A stretch of 64,000 bases of DNA from Chloroflexota bacterium (GTDB lineage Bacteria > Chloroflexota > Chloroflexia > Chloroflexales > Herpetosiphonaceae), in contig JAIUOC010000009.1 of assembly GCA_020161265.1 (NCBI GenBank), positions 124,001-188,000 on the forward strand, written 5' to 3'. Under the pieces are notes generated by a model. It saw nothing but the letters and a program-made list of their open reading frames with translations. It searched no databases and was not told the origin of the DNA. The position numbers were made by a program, and so were the translations under genes. Below are positions 44,240 through 53,367 of this stretch, piece after piece (position 1 is the first letter of the stretch; the number at the start of each line of letters is the position of its first letter).

Positions 44240-44265
44240 ATTGTCCATTAAATCGTGACCACATC
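44235..44265 (+). promoter_or_regulatory. Conserved 31-bp upstream element, copy 2
   Basis: It matches 41360-41390 at 28 of 31 positions and begins within the stop codon region of the second APH-like gene. It lies 23 bases before the barrel-protein start. Confidence 0.5.
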
Positions 44266-44287
44266 TCACAGACACGAGGGAGAGACC

Positions 44288-45496
44288 ATGAACAATTTAG
44301 CCTTTGACCTCATCCATATTGAGCCTCGTTCTTCACAATATTGGCACGTTGGTGGACGAGCACTCACTGATATTTGTATCGGGGATATTCTCGAAATTCG
44401 CCTTCCCGACAAAACTTCCATGGCAAACAAAGGCTCTTTTGTGGTGATCGCGATTAGCGCGTATAACGTGAGCATGCCCAAACTCAGTTCTGGGGTGTCA
44501 GGAATGTTAACCCTTCAAGATAACTATGGTGATCTCCTCACCAAGGGGGCGAAGCTCGTGCGTGCCACCACAGAATCATCTCCGGATGATGAACAGTATA
44601 GGAGAATCATAAAAGCCATGGTGAGGATTCGGGTTGAAGGCGACTTACGAGCGGAAGTTCTTGCGTTCAAGCAATCGCTGGAGGCCCACGCCGAGAGTAT
44701 CCAGTTTCAGCCGATCACGGCGGTTGGAGAGCGGTTCGTGGCCTACGGTGCGGTGTTACGTCGTGCCACGCCATCGAACATTGAGCACTTTATCGCTATC
44801 CTGCGGCGCTTTAATGAGAAGGTTGATACGCTGTTGGGCTTATCCTTTGTCCAGCACATCAGGCGCGAGAACGAAGCCAAACGATGGGAAGGGCGCACCT
44901 ACCACCGTCGGAAGCGATCTAAATGGAAATTGTCCTTTATCCAGTCGCTAGTAAAACGTCGGAACGAAGCCAAAATACGAGCTGCATGTGCAGCCAACGA
45001 CCAGTATCTGTCCAATGCGATAGCTCTAGGACCCAGATCCGAAGCAACCGCTGCGTTTGTGCTGACCATGCGGTGCTTCCTCGACGATACTGAAGAATGT
45101 TCGCTGGAAAACCTTGCGCACTACTATCAGGATGCAACGATTGGCACCGAGCATGCCTACCTCTATCTTGCGAATCGAGACTTATTCGCTATTGCATTGA
45201 ATGGAGTTACGGAGCTGATTGATCGGGAGCAAGTCGTCGATCACGATGGAAACGTGATCGGCAGGATCGAAACGCCGCTCACCCAGCGGCAGGTGTTTGA
45301 TCTGTGGGTCTATGGGGGACTCTCACACGCCAACCGAACCAAAAAACAGCAGTTTGATGCGCTCTTTGGCGACCCCGTGACGCGGGCTATGCTCAGGCAG
45401 AGCTTTGTTGATTGGCTGGATGCGTATTGCGGTCTTTTGGACACACAGAGGAACATCAGCAGATCGATGATCCTGGAGTTGGAAAAGCATGGTTGA
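44288..45496 (+). CDS. Island protein with EF-Tu domain II-like N-terminal barrel and unknown C-terminal region
   Basis: The 402-residue protein has an N-terminal region (about 5-95) that reads like the beta-barrel of translation-factor domain II: GGRALTDICIGDILEI, then FVVIAISAYNVSMPKLSSG, then LTLQDNYGDLLTKGAKLVRA. No G domain is present. The remaining about 300 residues are mixed helical with a basic patch (RRKRSKWKLS) and were not recognised. GAGGGAG precedes ATG 44288; the earlier in-frame ATG at 44255 has no such site. It ends the island before the RNase Y gene. Function unknown. Confidence 0.68.
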   Translation: MNNLAFDLIHIEPRSSQYWHVGGRALTDICIGDILEIRLPDKTSMANKGSFVVIAISAYNVSMPKLSSGVSGMLTLQDNYGDLLTKGAKLVRATTESSPDDEQYRRIIKAMVRIRVEGDLRAEVLAFKQSLEAHAESIQFQPITAVGERFVAYGAVLRRATPSNIEHFIAILRRFNEKVDTLLGLSFVQHIRRENEAKRWEGRTYHRRKRSKWKLSFIQSLVKRRNEAKIRAACAANDQYLSNAIALGPRSEATAAFVLTMRCFLDDTEECSLENLAHYYQDATIGTEHAYLYLANRDLFAIALNGVTELIDREQVVDHDGNVIGRIETPLTQRQVFDLWVYGGLSHANRTKKQQFDALFGDPVTRAMLRQSFVDWLDAYCGLLDTQRNISRSMILELEKHG

Positions 45497-45937
45497 TGTA
45501 TGGTATTGTTCATACTTGATCCACGAGCTGGACTCGAATAGCCAATCCAAACGGAGCTTTGATTAAAACTTTGTAACAATCACCCTAAAAACTCCCAAAA
45601 CTCCCAACAAATGTGCCGTTTACCAGCGAGCAATCTAGGCTTTGAATGATTCATTCATGGCCTGAATTGGTGTTTTAGCACGGATTTCAACTGATAAATG
45701 TTGATAATTGTTAGGAAATATTTTAAATAAAAAGCTATGTTCAATTAAGCATAATGATCATAAGGCTCCTCGCAATTGCAGCAAGTTTAGAGAAAAATGC
45801 GCCTAAATGGAGAGAATCTAGAGAAACTTGGAGAAAATATCCCCCGTAAATCATCCCACATAAAGGGGATATAAAACCGCTCATGGTGTAGGATCAGAGG
45901 GATAACACCAAGGGAGGAATCTGTATCACGTATCAGC
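45497..45937. other. AT-rich intergenic region without recognised gene
   Basis: About 440 bases between the island and the rny promoter show no credible reading frame, tRNA or repeat. A GGGAGGAAT ribosome-site-like sequence at about 45913 is not followed by an open frame of useful length. Confidence 0.5.
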
Positions 45938-45966
45938 TTGACACTACCTAGCAAAACGTCTATGAT
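45938..45966 (+). promoter_or_regulatory. Consensus sigma-70-type promoter of rny
   Basis: TTGACA at 45938-45943, 17 bases of spacing and TATGAT at 45961-45966 make a near-perfect housekeeping promoter. The predicted start of transcription is around 45973, leaving a leader of about 90 bases before the rny start. Confidence 0.82.
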
Positions 45967-46062
45967 ACGGCAGGAAACGGAATTCTTAGCAAACCCTTAA
46001 CACAGCTTATCATCGTGCCATTTCGTCGGTGAACCTTAACAATTGAGCCAGGAGGAAACCCT

Positions 46063-47592
46063 GTGGACTTTATCCTTCCAGCTCTGGCTTTACTCATTGG
46101 CCTAGCTGCAGGCGCAGGCGGTGCCTATGTTTGGTTAACGAAAAAATCTGGTGTAGCACTGGCCCAAGCTGAAGCAGCAGCACAACTACAATTAGAACAA
46201 GCCAAGACTGAGTACAAACAATTGCAATTAAAAGCCCGCGAAGAACAACAACAACTGCGGGAAGTTGGTGAAAACGAACTCCGCGAAGCCCGCTTACGCT
46301 TGCAAAAACAAGAAGAACGGGTCAATCGCAAAGAAGAAACTCTCGAACGTAAGCTCGACCAAACCGAAAAGCGCGATCGCCAGTTAGGCCAGCGCGAGCG
46401 AGCGGTCGAAAACTTACACAGCGAAGCCGAACGCCTACGCACAGCCCAACAAGCTGAGCTAGAGCGGGTCGCAGGTCTCACTAACGAACAAGCACGTGAA
46501 ATTATTCTCTCTCGTGTTGAACAAGAAACCCGTGCCGAGGCTGCTCGCCGCATCCACGAAATCGAAGCGGCAGCAAAGCTCGATGGCGATCGGATTGCAC
46601 GCAAAATCGTTGGGTTGGCGATCCAACGCTGTGCATCAGATTATGTCGCCGAAATTACTGTAAGCACGGTACAACTGCCCAGCGAGGAACTCAAGGGTCG
46701 GATTATCGGGCGCGAAGGGCGCAATATTCGCGCATTCGAGCAAATTACTGGTGTCGATATTATTGTCGATGATACGCCCGAAGCGGTTACACTCTCGTGC
46801 CACGACCCAGTACGTCGTGAAGTAGCCCGCTTAACCCTGAACCGATTGTTGAAAGATGGTCGGATTCACCCCGCCCGGATTGAGGAAGTCGCTGATAAAA
46901 CCCGCCAAGACCTTGAGCAAATAATCCGCGAAGAAGGCGAACGCGTGGCCTACGAAGCCAACGTCCAAGGCCTTCATCCAGATCTCTTGAAGATTCTGGG
47001 GCGGTTGAAATATCGTACTAGCTACGGCCAAAATGTCTTGCAGCATTCGTTAGAATGTGCCTTTTTGGCAGGAGCGATGGCAGCAGAATTGGGTGCCAAT
47101 GTGCAGGTTGCCAAGACCGCAGCGCTGCTCCATGATATTGGGAAAGCCATTGACCACGATGTACAAGGGCCGCACGCGTTAATCGGGGCTGATATTGCCC
47201 GACGGCTTGGCCGCAACGCGGCGGTAGTTCATGCAATTGCTGCCCATCATAACGATGAGGAACCTCAAACTGTTGAGGCTTTTCTTGTTCAAGCCGCCGA
47301 TGCCATCTCTGGTGGTCGCCCAGGCGCTCGCCGCGAGACCATCGACTTGTATATTAAGCGGCTCGAAGCTCTTGAACATGTCGCCACATCGTTTCCTGGT
47401 GTTCAACGGGCATTCGCAATTCAAGCCGGTCGGGAAGTACGGGTTATGGTGCAACCCGATGCGCTTGATGATCTTGAAAGTATCCATTTGGCCCGCGAAG
47501 TGGCCAAAAAGATCGAGAGTACCCTGCAATATCCAGGTCAAATCAAAGTTACCGTCATCCGCGAAACCCGTGCGGTTGATTATGCACGGTAA
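46063..47592 (+). CDS. rny: Ribonuclease Y
   Basis: This is a membrane-anchored endoribonuclease that starts mRNA decay. It has an N-terminal membrane segment (about residues 4-25) and a long charged coiled coil (about 30-185). A KH domain near 205-265 contains [19 protein letters not shown], and an HD domain near 325-430 has catalytic His357-Asp358 in LLHDIGKA. The length of 509 residues matches the family. Translation starts with GTG 46063 after AGGAGG. The next gene is spoVS, an arrangement also known near rny in Bacillus. Confidence 0.95.
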   Translation: MDFILPALALLIGLAAGAGGAYVWLTKKSGVALAQAEAAAQLQLEQAKTEYKQLQLKAREEQQQLREVGENELREARLRLQKQEERVNRKEETLERKLDQTEKRDRQLGQRERAVENLHSEAERLRTAQQAELERVAGLTNEQAREIILSRVEQETRAEAARRIHEIEAAAKLDGDRIARKIVGLAIQRCASDYVAEITVSTVQLPSEELKGRIIGREGRNIRAFEQITGVDIIVDDTPEAVTLSCHDPVRREVARLTLNRLLKDGRIHPARIEEVADKTRQDLEQIIREEGERVAYEANVQGLHPDLLKILGRLKYRTSYGQNVLQHSLECAFLAGAMAAELGANVQVAKTAALLHDIGKAIDHDVQGPHALIGADIARRLGRNAAVVHAIAAHHNDEEPQTVEAFLVQAADAISGGRPGARRETIDLYIKRLEALEHVATSFPGVQRAFAIQAGREVRVMVQPDALDDLESIHLAREVAKKIESTLQYPGQIKVTVIRETRAVDYAR

Positions 47593-47619
47593 GCATAGGG
47601 CGAGGCTCTGTGTGTGAGG

Positions 47620-47690
47620 GAGAGGGCCAAGATGGTTTTTGTACCATCGTGGGCATGCGGCTTGGCAAGTCCGTGTTCATCGCCCTCCCC
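47620..47690 (+). promoter_or_regulatory. Nested hairpins in the rny-spoVS spacer
   Basis: GATGGT (47631-47636) pairs with 47643-47648 around TTTTGT. Outside it, GAGGGAGAGGGC can pair imperfectly with a GCCCTCCCCCCTC run near 47683. The structure may set the rny/spoVS message ratio; no T-run is present. Confidence 0.35.
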
Positions 47691-47758
47691 CCTCAAACCG
47701 AGAAGGCGCGATGCGTGCATGACAGCAATCTCTACCGTTCCTTTTCAAGGAGGCAGCA

Positions 47759-48109
47759 ATGGCGTATCAACTTGATCGCTTTAGCAACGACGACCAACGG
47801 ACCACTTCAGCCGATGCTCCCAGCAATGCTGGCGCAGTACACAAAGATGCCGAAGTATTAAAGGTCTCTACCCGTTCACGCCCATCGGCTGTTGCCGGGG
47901 CCATTGCCGGAGTTATTCGCGAGGCGGGCCATGCCGAAGTTCAATCGATCGGCGCTGGTGCAACCAATCAGGCGATTAAAGCGGTAGCAATCGCCCGCTC
48001 GTATCTGCAAGAAGAAGGAATCGATATTGTGTGTGTGCCTTCGTTTATTGATGTTGCCATCGATGAAGAGGAACGCACCGCGATTCGCTTATTAATTAAA
48101 AAAGGCTAA
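47759..48109 (+). CDS. spoVS: SpoVS-like protein
   Basis: The 116-residue protein has a poorly conserved N-terminal extension of about 33 residues. The SpoVS/Alba-like domain contains LKVSTRSRPSAVAGAIAGVIRE, VQSIGAGATNQAIKAVAIAR and a C-terminal FIDVAIDEEERTAIRLLI. SpoVS-type proteins are small dimers with possible nucleic-acid binding; they affect sporulation in Bacillus but also occur in non-sporulating bacteria. AAGGAGG lies seven bases before the ATG. A terminator follows about 50 bases downstream. Confidence 0.92.
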   Translation: MAYQLDRFSNDDQRTTSADAPSNAGAVHKDAEVLKVSTRSRPSAVAGAIAGVIREAGHAEVQSIGAGATNQAIKAVAIARSYLQEEGIDIVCVPSFIDVAIDEEERTAIRLLIKKG

Positions 48110-48156
48110 AGCAGGTTGAGGCGGTTGCAGCCTAGGCAATTGCTGTTGGCACTATC

Positions 48157-48200
48157 AAGCAAGGCGATTTAGCATCAGCTAGATCGCCTTGCTTGGTTTA
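48157..48200. terminator. Rho-independent terminator
   Basis: A 12-bp stem (48157-48168 with 48183-48194) has a 14-base loop and is followed by GGTTTAGCTT. It lies between convergent genes and probably ends spoVS. Confidence 0.65.
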
Positions 48201-48202
48201 GC

Positions 48203-48514
48203 TTACATCTGAAACCCACCAGGGTTCTGGATTTTGTTGGTGAACCAGTAGCGAAAATCAGCAACATGGCGGCTAAGCTTGGCGCTCAATTCTTGCCATT
48301 CGTTGCTCTGCATAAACGAGCGGAGTTCGATTTCTTCATCCGAGGTTATCCCGAGGATCATTTCGGGAGCCTCAGGCGTACCACCCAACGAAAGCCAGGC
48401 ATCGCTGATCGCGCCATGCTTCATCAGAGCAGGAACAAACTCACTCGTGACATACTCAAGATGAGCTTGCTCGCGGCCTTCTGCTATATTCCAACTCATC
48501 AGTAGTTTTATCAT
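48203..48514 (-). CDS. Small conserved-looking hypothetical protein (103 aa)
   Basis: The protein reads like a single alpha/beta domain of the ferredoxin-like or dimeric alpha-beta-barrel type: a first strand MIKLLMSWNI, a helix EGREQAHLEYVTSEFVPAL, further strands around AWLSLGG and EMILGITSD, and a C-terminal helix. It has no signal peptide. The pattern resembles antibiotic-biosynthesis-monooxygenase-like proteins, but that is only a fold-level guess. It stands alone, convergent with spoVS. Confidence 0.65.
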   Translation of the reverse strand: MIKLLMSWNIAEGREQAHLEYVTSEFVPALMKHGAISDAWLSLGGTPEAPEMILGITSDEEIELRSFMQSNEWQELSAKLSRHVADFRYWFTNKIQNPGGFQM

Positions 48515-48687
48515 AGTTCTATTGTAGCAGAATTCACACCCAGCGACAGCATTTGGACTAGCTGCAAGCAGCCATTTGGCGCGGGGTCGTGGGTTGTAAA
48601 ATAGGCCTGATTATCCATTGCATTGACCCGCATGGTTGGTGTAGGCTAGGGCTATTGGTTCTCTTGGCTTAGCGATAGGGTGGCACT

Positions 48688-50343
48688 ATGACGATCAACT
48701 GTTATGCATGTCAAACCGTTGTGACAGCAACGGATGTTCGTTGTTCGCAATGTCATCAGCCCTTGCTGCTGCGCAATCGCTACCGCGTCAAAGGCTTGCT
48801 CGGCCAAGGTGGGTTTGGGGTGGTCTATGAGGCCTTTGATATCGATTTAGCCCGTCATTATGCGATTAAATTGATTACTGCCAACTCGCCAGCCATGCGC
48901 GAACAGGTCAACGTTGAGGCGCAAATTCTGGCTCAGCATGCCCGCCAACTGCCATTTATTCCCGAAATTTACGATATTTGGAGCGATGGCAATGTAATTG
49001 CGTTGGTGATGGAGTTCATTAGCGGCACAACAGTTGGCGCATTAATCGAAGCCCACGAACGCATTGCCCCTAATATTGTCGAGCATTTTCTAACCATTAT
49101 GCTAGGCCAACTAGCCCAATTGCATGCGCTCAATATTATTCATCGCGATATCAAGCCCGAGAATATCAAGCGTACCGCCGATGAGCGTTTGGTGTTGCTC
49201 GATTTTGGCATCGCCAAGCGCAGCCAAAGCACGGAAACTGCCGCCAAAGCCTTTTCGCTATTTTATGCCTCACCTGAGCAAACTCGTGGTCGAGCAACCG
49301 ATGCCCGCTCCGATTTATATAGCCTTGGCGCAACTGCCTACCACATGCTGACTGGCCATGCACCAGTGCCAGCTGAATCGCGGATTTCAGGCCATGTACG
49401 GTTGCGCCGCCCCAATGAATTGGCCGATAATGTGCCAGCAGGCTTGGATGCGCTCATCTTACAATTGTTGGAGCCAGATCCAAATAAACGGCCCGATTCG
49501 GCTAAAGTTGCCTTGCAATTGCTCAAACAACCAAGCAAAGCCACGGCCAGCACCAACGAAAACAATACTGTGCGTGGGCCGCGGGTGGTTTCGAGTGCAG
49601 GCCAAGCCACCATTGCGCTCAATGGGGCCAAGCTGCCGGAAGTAGCTCAAGTCAAAATCAAGCCCCGTTGGTATGCGATGGGGATTGTTAGTTTGTTAAT
49701 TATTGCTGGCCTGATTGGTTGGCAAGTGCTGATGACGATGCAATCGGCTGGCGCAGTCGAAGCAACGCCGACATCACCAATGATTGGCATTATTAATTTA
49801 CCATCAAGCACGCCCACCGCTACGAGCGTTCCTGCCACCAGTGAGCCAACTGCTGAACCAACCCCCGAATTACCAACCGCCGTGATTCAGCCAAGCCCTG
49901 AGCCAACGCAAGTGCCACCAACCGCTGAACCAACGCCTGAGCCAACCCCGCTTGCTCCCGAAATTAGCCAACTGGCTGATTTGATCAACCAGTTTCGCAG
50001 CCAAAATGGAGTTGCCCCACTGACCTTGCAACCGCAAGTGCTGGCCGTGGCGCAAGCCCACAGCAGCGATATGTCCACCAACAACTATTTCAGCAATTCC
50101 AATCAAGCAGGCCAAACCATTGGCGATTTGCTACGCCAAGCCAACTATATCGCCAGCTTTTGGAATGTACATATTAGTGCGGGTCATAGCACACCGCTGG
50201 CTGCCTTCAACGCATTGATCAATGATCCGGCCTTACAAGCCGAGTTGCTCAACCCCAATATTAGTGAGTTTGGCATCGGCCATGCCCAAAATGCCCAAGC
50301 CACCTACGGCCACTATTGGACAATTGTCTATAGCCAACCCTAA
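48688..50343 (+). CDS. Ser/Thr protein kinase fused to an extracellular CAP domain
   Basis: The 551-residue protein has four parts. A zinc ribbon (CYAC...CSQC, residues 5-23) precedes a Hanks-type kinase domain (about 28-285) with G-loop LGQGGFGVVYEA, Lys61 in YAIKL, catalytic HRDIKPEN (His152, Asp154) and LDFGIAK. One membrane segment lies near 330-350, followed by a Pro/Thr/Glu-rich linker. A C-terminal CAP/SCP-PR1-like domain (about 430-551) contains INQFRSQNGVAPLTL, HSSDMSTNNYF and NPNISEFGIGHA. The kinase should be cytoplasmic and the CAP domain outside. CAP domains can bind ligands or act as lipid or protein binders. Confidence 0.9.
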   Translation: MTINCYACQTVVTATDVRCSQCHQPLLLRNRYRVKGLLGQGGFGVVYEAFDIDLARHYAIKLITANSPAMREQVNVEAQILAQHARQLPFIPEIYDIWSDGNVIALVMEFISGTTVGALIEAHERIAPNIVEHFLTIMLGQLAQLHALNIIHRDIKPENIKRTADERLVLLDFGIAKRSQSTETAAKAFSLFYASPEQTRGRATDARSDLYSLGATAYHMLTGHAPVPAESRISGHVRLRRPNELADNVPAGLDALILQLLEPDPNKRPDSAKVALQLLKQPSKATASTNENNTVRGPRVVSSAGQATIALNGAKLPEVAQVKIKPRWYAMGIVSLLIIAGLIGWQVLMTMQSAGAVEATPTSPMIGIINLPSSTPTATSVPATSEPTAEPTPELPTAVIQPSPEPTQVPPTAEPTPEPTPLAPEISQLADLINQFRSQNGVAPLTLQPQVLAVAQAHSSDMSTNNYFSNSNQAGQTIGDLLRQANYIASFWNVHISAGHSTPLAAFNALINDPALQAELLNPNISEFGIGHAQNAQATYGHYWTIVYSQP

Positions 50344-50389
50344 GCTATCGCCCTTTTGCATGGCCTATGGTATGATTTTTCGCACACGC

Positions 50390-50419
50390 TTGACAAGCTG
50401 GCTATACTCAGGATAAGAT
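50390..50419 (+). promoter_or_regulatory. Candidate promoter of the LacI-family gene
   Basis: TTGACA at 50390-50395 is followed after 18 bases by TAAGAT (50414-50419). The predicted start of transcription falls at or next to the operator palindrome at 50424-50437. Confidence 0.55.
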
Positions 50420-50423
50420 GCTC

Positions 50424-50437
50424 TGGAAGCGTTTCCA
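50424..50437 (+). promoter_or_regulatory. LacI/CcpA-type operator
   Basis: TGGAAGCGTTTCCA is a palindrome with the central CG typical of LacI-family operators and of cre sites. It lies 24 bases before the start of the LacI-type gene and overlaps the expected transcription start, so it probably mediates autorepression. Confidence 0.75.
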
Positions 50438-50461
50438 TGGCTCATTGGAGAGTACAAACCC

Positions 50462-51472
50462 ATGGCATATACGATTAAAGATGTGGCGAAACGGGCGGGA
50501 GTTGGCATTGCAACCGTTTCGCGGGTACTCAACGAATCGCCCAACGTGCTACCAGAAACCCGTGCCAGAGTTTTGGCAGTAATCGACGAGCTTGGTTATC
50601 GGCCAAATCATGCTGCTCGCCAATTGGTAACCGCCAAAACCAATGCGATTGCGATTATTCTGCCCTTCCTTACGCGGCCATTTTTTATTGAAGTGCTGCG
50701 GGGCATCGAAGCGGTTGTGGCTAATTCTGAATATCAGCTGATTATTTTTAATGTTGATTCGCCGGAACAACGCACGCGCTATTTTAATACGCTGCCATTT
50801 TTGGGGCGTACCGATGGGCTATTAATCGTTTCGTTGCCTTTGGCTCAGCCTGAAATCAAACGCTTGCAAGCGGCTAATTTGCCAGCAGTTATGATCGACA
50901 CTCAAGTTGCCAATTTACCCTCAGTGGTCGTCGATAATGTGGGTGGGGCATTCAAAGCCGTCGAACATCTAATCAGCCAAGGCCATCAGCGGATTGGCTT
51001 TGTTTCGGGTCAGTTGGAACCAGATTTGGGTTTTACCGTCAACCGTGATCGGCGGCGAGGTTACGAAGCTGCTCTCACTGCGCATCATCTTCCCTTGCAG
51101 CCTGAATATCTGCGACCAGGCTTTGATCGGCGCGATTGGGGCCATCAGGCGGCGCTTGAATTGCTGGCCTTGCCCGAGCCACCGAGCGCTATTTTTGCTG
51201 CCAACGACGATTTAGCCTTTGGCGTGATTGATGCTTTGCGCGAACGCGGCCTGAAGGCGGGCGAAGACATGGCCGTGGTTGGCTATGATGATCTCGAAAT
51301 GGCGCAGTTGGTGGGTTTAACCACAATTCATCAGCCAATGGAGCAAATGGGCCGTAAAGGAGCCGAAGTTTTGTTGGCAGCGCTCAATGAAGGCACACGC
51401 CGCCCAACCCTCTATACCTTGCCCGTCAATCTGATCGAACGCGCCAGCAGCAGCAAACTCAGCCAAGCATAA
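50462..51472 (+). CDS. LacI-family transcriptional regulator
   Basis: The 336-residue protein has an N-terminal LacI helix-turn-helix ([21 protein letters not shown]) and hinge ([21 protein letters not shown]). A periplasmic-binding-protein-like effector domain includes [19 protein letters not shown] and [11 protein letters not shown]. It should bind the palindrome just upstream and sense a sugar or sugar phosphate. A PfkB-type sugar kinase gene follows after 11 bases, supporting a role in fructose or other sugar use. The ligand cannot be told from sequence. Confidence 0.93.
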   Translation: MAYTIKDVAKRAGVGIATVSRVLNESPNVLPETRARVLAVIDELGYRPNHAARQLVTAKTNAIAIILPFLTRPFFIEVLRGIEAVVANSEYQLIIFNVDSPEQRTRYFNTLPFLGRTDGLLIVSLPLAQPEIKRLQAANLPAVMIDTQVANLPSVVVDNVGGAFKAVEHLISQGHQRIGFVSGQLEPDLGFTVNRDRRRGYEAALTAHHLPLQPEYLRPGFDRRDWGHQAALELLALPEPPSAIFAANDDLAFGVIDALRERGLKAGEDMAVVGYDDLEMAQLVGLTTIHQPMEQMGRKGAEVLLAALNEGTRRPTLYTLPVNLIERASSSKLSQA

Positions 51473-51483
51473 CGGGAGTTGCC

Positions 51484-52437
51484 ATGACACAGGCTTTATG
51501 TCTCGGTGAATTATTGGTGGATTTTGTGCCAACCGAAGCTGGTTTAGGGGTTGCCAATACACCGCTCTGGCAACGCGCCGCTGGTGGTGCGCCTGCCAAC
51601 GTTGCAGTTGGCTTAGCACGTTTGGGGATTGCCAGTGGCTTTTTGGGCATGGTCGGAGCCGATCCTTTTGGCGATTTTTTGGCTGACACACTGGCTCAGC
51701 ACGATGTCAATATCCAAGGCCTGCGTCGCACTGAGCAGGCTCGCACAGCCTTAGCATTTGTGGCGCTGCAAGCTGATGGCGAACGCGATTTTATGTTTTA
51801 TCGCCATCCCAGCGCTGATATGCTGTTTGCACCAAGCGATCTTGACCCACGTCAATTTGCTAATATTGAGCTTTTGCATTTCGGCTCAATCAGCGCCAGC
51901 AACGATTTGGGCTACCAAACCACCTTACGTGCAATTGAGCTAGCGCATGCCAATGGCGCGGTGCTCTCGTTTGATCCCAATTTGCGGGCAGCGCTTTGGC
52001 CCTCATTGGAAGCAGCACGGCGGGTGATGCTCAAGCTCTTGCCATTAGCCCAAATTGTTAAACTCAGCCGTGAAGAAGCCGAATTTCTGACTGCACTAGC
52101 CGATCCGTTGGCCGCTGCTCAAAGTTTATGGCATGAACGCAGCCAAGTGATTGTGGTAACCGATGGCGGCGCAGGCTGTTGGTATCAAACTGCCGCTGGA
52201 TCGGGCCATGTGGCCGCGCCCAAAGTGCAGGCAATCGATGCAACCGGTGCTGGCGATAGCTTTGTCGCCTGCTTATTAGCCCAATTAATTCAGCAACCCA
52301 ACTTACCCGCTGATCAAACTGGATTTGAGCGGGCCTTACAACGGGCCTGTATTGCCGGAGCCTTAGCGACTCTTGTGCGTGGAGCAATTCCAGGTTTGCC
52401 CACCGCCCAGCAAATTGAGCAATTTCGCCAACTATAG
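51484..52437 (+). CDS. PfkB-family carbohydrate kinase (fructokinase-like)
   Basis: The 317-residue protein has the PfkB signature 1 near the start (GGAPANVAVGLARLG) and signature 2 near the end (DATGAGDSFVACLL). The latter contains the anion hole and catalytic Asp. It phosphorylates a sugar with ATP; similarity of the N-terminus (CLGELLVDFVPTE) points to fructokinase. GGGAG precedes the ATG. It is cotranscribed with the upstream LacI-type regulator. Confidence 0.88.
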   Translation: MTQALCLGELLVDFVPTEAGLGVANTPLWQRAAGGAPANVAVGLARLGIASGFLGMVGADPFGDFLADTLAQHDVNIQGLRRTEQARTALAFVALQADGERDFMFYRHPSADMLFAPSDLDPRQFANIELLHFGSISASNDLGYQTTLRAIELAHANGAVLSFDPNLRAALWPSLEAARRVMLKLLPLAQIVKLSREEAEFLTALADPLAAAQSLWHERSQVIVVTDGGAGCWYQTAAGSGHVAAPKVQAIDATGAGDSFVACLLAQLIQQPNLPADQTGFERALQRACIAGALATLVRGAIPGLPTAQQIEQFRQL

Positions 52438-52593
52438 GCTGTGCTAAGCCAAATCGTAGCGCCAGCAACACCCAATTGGTTGCTGGTTTGGAATTAACCC
52501 CAATTTCCCCCAAAATACTCTAGTGATAGACAAGACCAAACAGCGATGGTATGGTACAATTCGGCGCGAGATAGTATGTTGTGAAATAAGTGT

Positions 52594-53367
52594 ATGGCAC
52601 CACGAATTATTGCAGTAGCAAATCAAAAAGGCGGCGTTGGCAAAACCACCTCGACCGTGAATATCGCTGCGGAGCTTGTTGCCCGCGGCCAACGGGTGTT
52701 GGTGATTGATCTTGATCCGCAGGGTAATGCCACCACCAGTTTGGGCATTAACAAAAAAGCGCTCAAAGCTACGGTGTATGATGTGCTTCTAGGCAATGCA
52801 CCAACCGAAATTGTGTTAACCGCAACTGGCCGTGAGCAATTGCAACTGCTGCCAGCAACTGTTGAGCTGGCTGGAGCCGAAGTTGAGTTAGTTGATGAGC
52901 ATCGGCGCGAGCATCGCCTGCGTGATGCCCTGGCTCCAATCGCCAGCACCTTCGATACAATTATGATCGATTGCCCACCATCGTTGGGCTTGCTAACCCT
53001 GAATGCCTTATGTGCCGCTCATGGGGTTATTATCCCATTGCAATGCGAATATTTGGCCTTGGAAGGCTTGGCGCAACTCAAAAATACGATCGATCTGGTG
53101 CGCACATCGCTTAACCCCGCTTTGAGTATTTTAGGGGTGGTGATGACGATGTACGATGGTCGCACCAATTTAGCGCAGCAGGTCGTCTCCGAGGTGCGCC
53201 AATATTTTCCACAACGAATTTTCAATACCTTAGTTCCCCGCTCGATTCGCCTGAGTGAAGCCCCCAGCCATGGCCAAACGATTCGCGAGTATGACCCAGC
53301 CAGCAAGGGCGCAATGGCCTATGCCATGCTGGTCGATGAACTAAGTCGCAGGCTGGAGGCGGCATGA
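52594..53367 (+). CDS. parA: Chromosome-partitioning ATPase ParA/Soj
   Basis: The 257-residue Walker-type ATPase has a deviant Walker A motif KGGVGKTTSTVN near residue 10, IDLDPQGNATTSLGI, and Walker B IMIDCPPSLGLLT. It has no N-terminal helix-turn-helix, the usual form of chromosomal Soj. It uses ATP-dependent DNA binding to position ParB-origin complexes. The gene overlaps parB by four bases (ATGA). An extended -10 sequence (TGGTACAAT, ending 52560) lies upstream. Confidence 0.94.
   Translation: MAPRIIAVANQKGGVGKTTSTVNIAAELVARGQRVLVIDLDPQGNATTSLGINKKALKATVYDVLLGNAPTEIVLTATGREQLQLLPATVELAGAEVELVDEHRREHRLRDALAPIASTFDTIMIDCPPSLGLLTLNALCAAHGVIIPLQCEYLALEGLAQLKNTIDLVRTSLNPALSILGVVMTMYDGRTNLAQQVVSEVRQYFPQRIFNTLVPRSIRLSEAPSHGQTIREYDPASKGAMAYAMLVDELSRRLEAA

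Noticed and set aside
40665-44307. Two identical open frames in another frame of the APH-like genes
   Set aside because: They fall inside the 522-bp identical segment and are explained by the real kinase frame.
38631-45496. Polymorphic toxin-immunity locus
   Set aside because: No toxin domain, secretion signal or repeat-rich effector was recognised in the window, so this is kept only as a hypothesis for the array.
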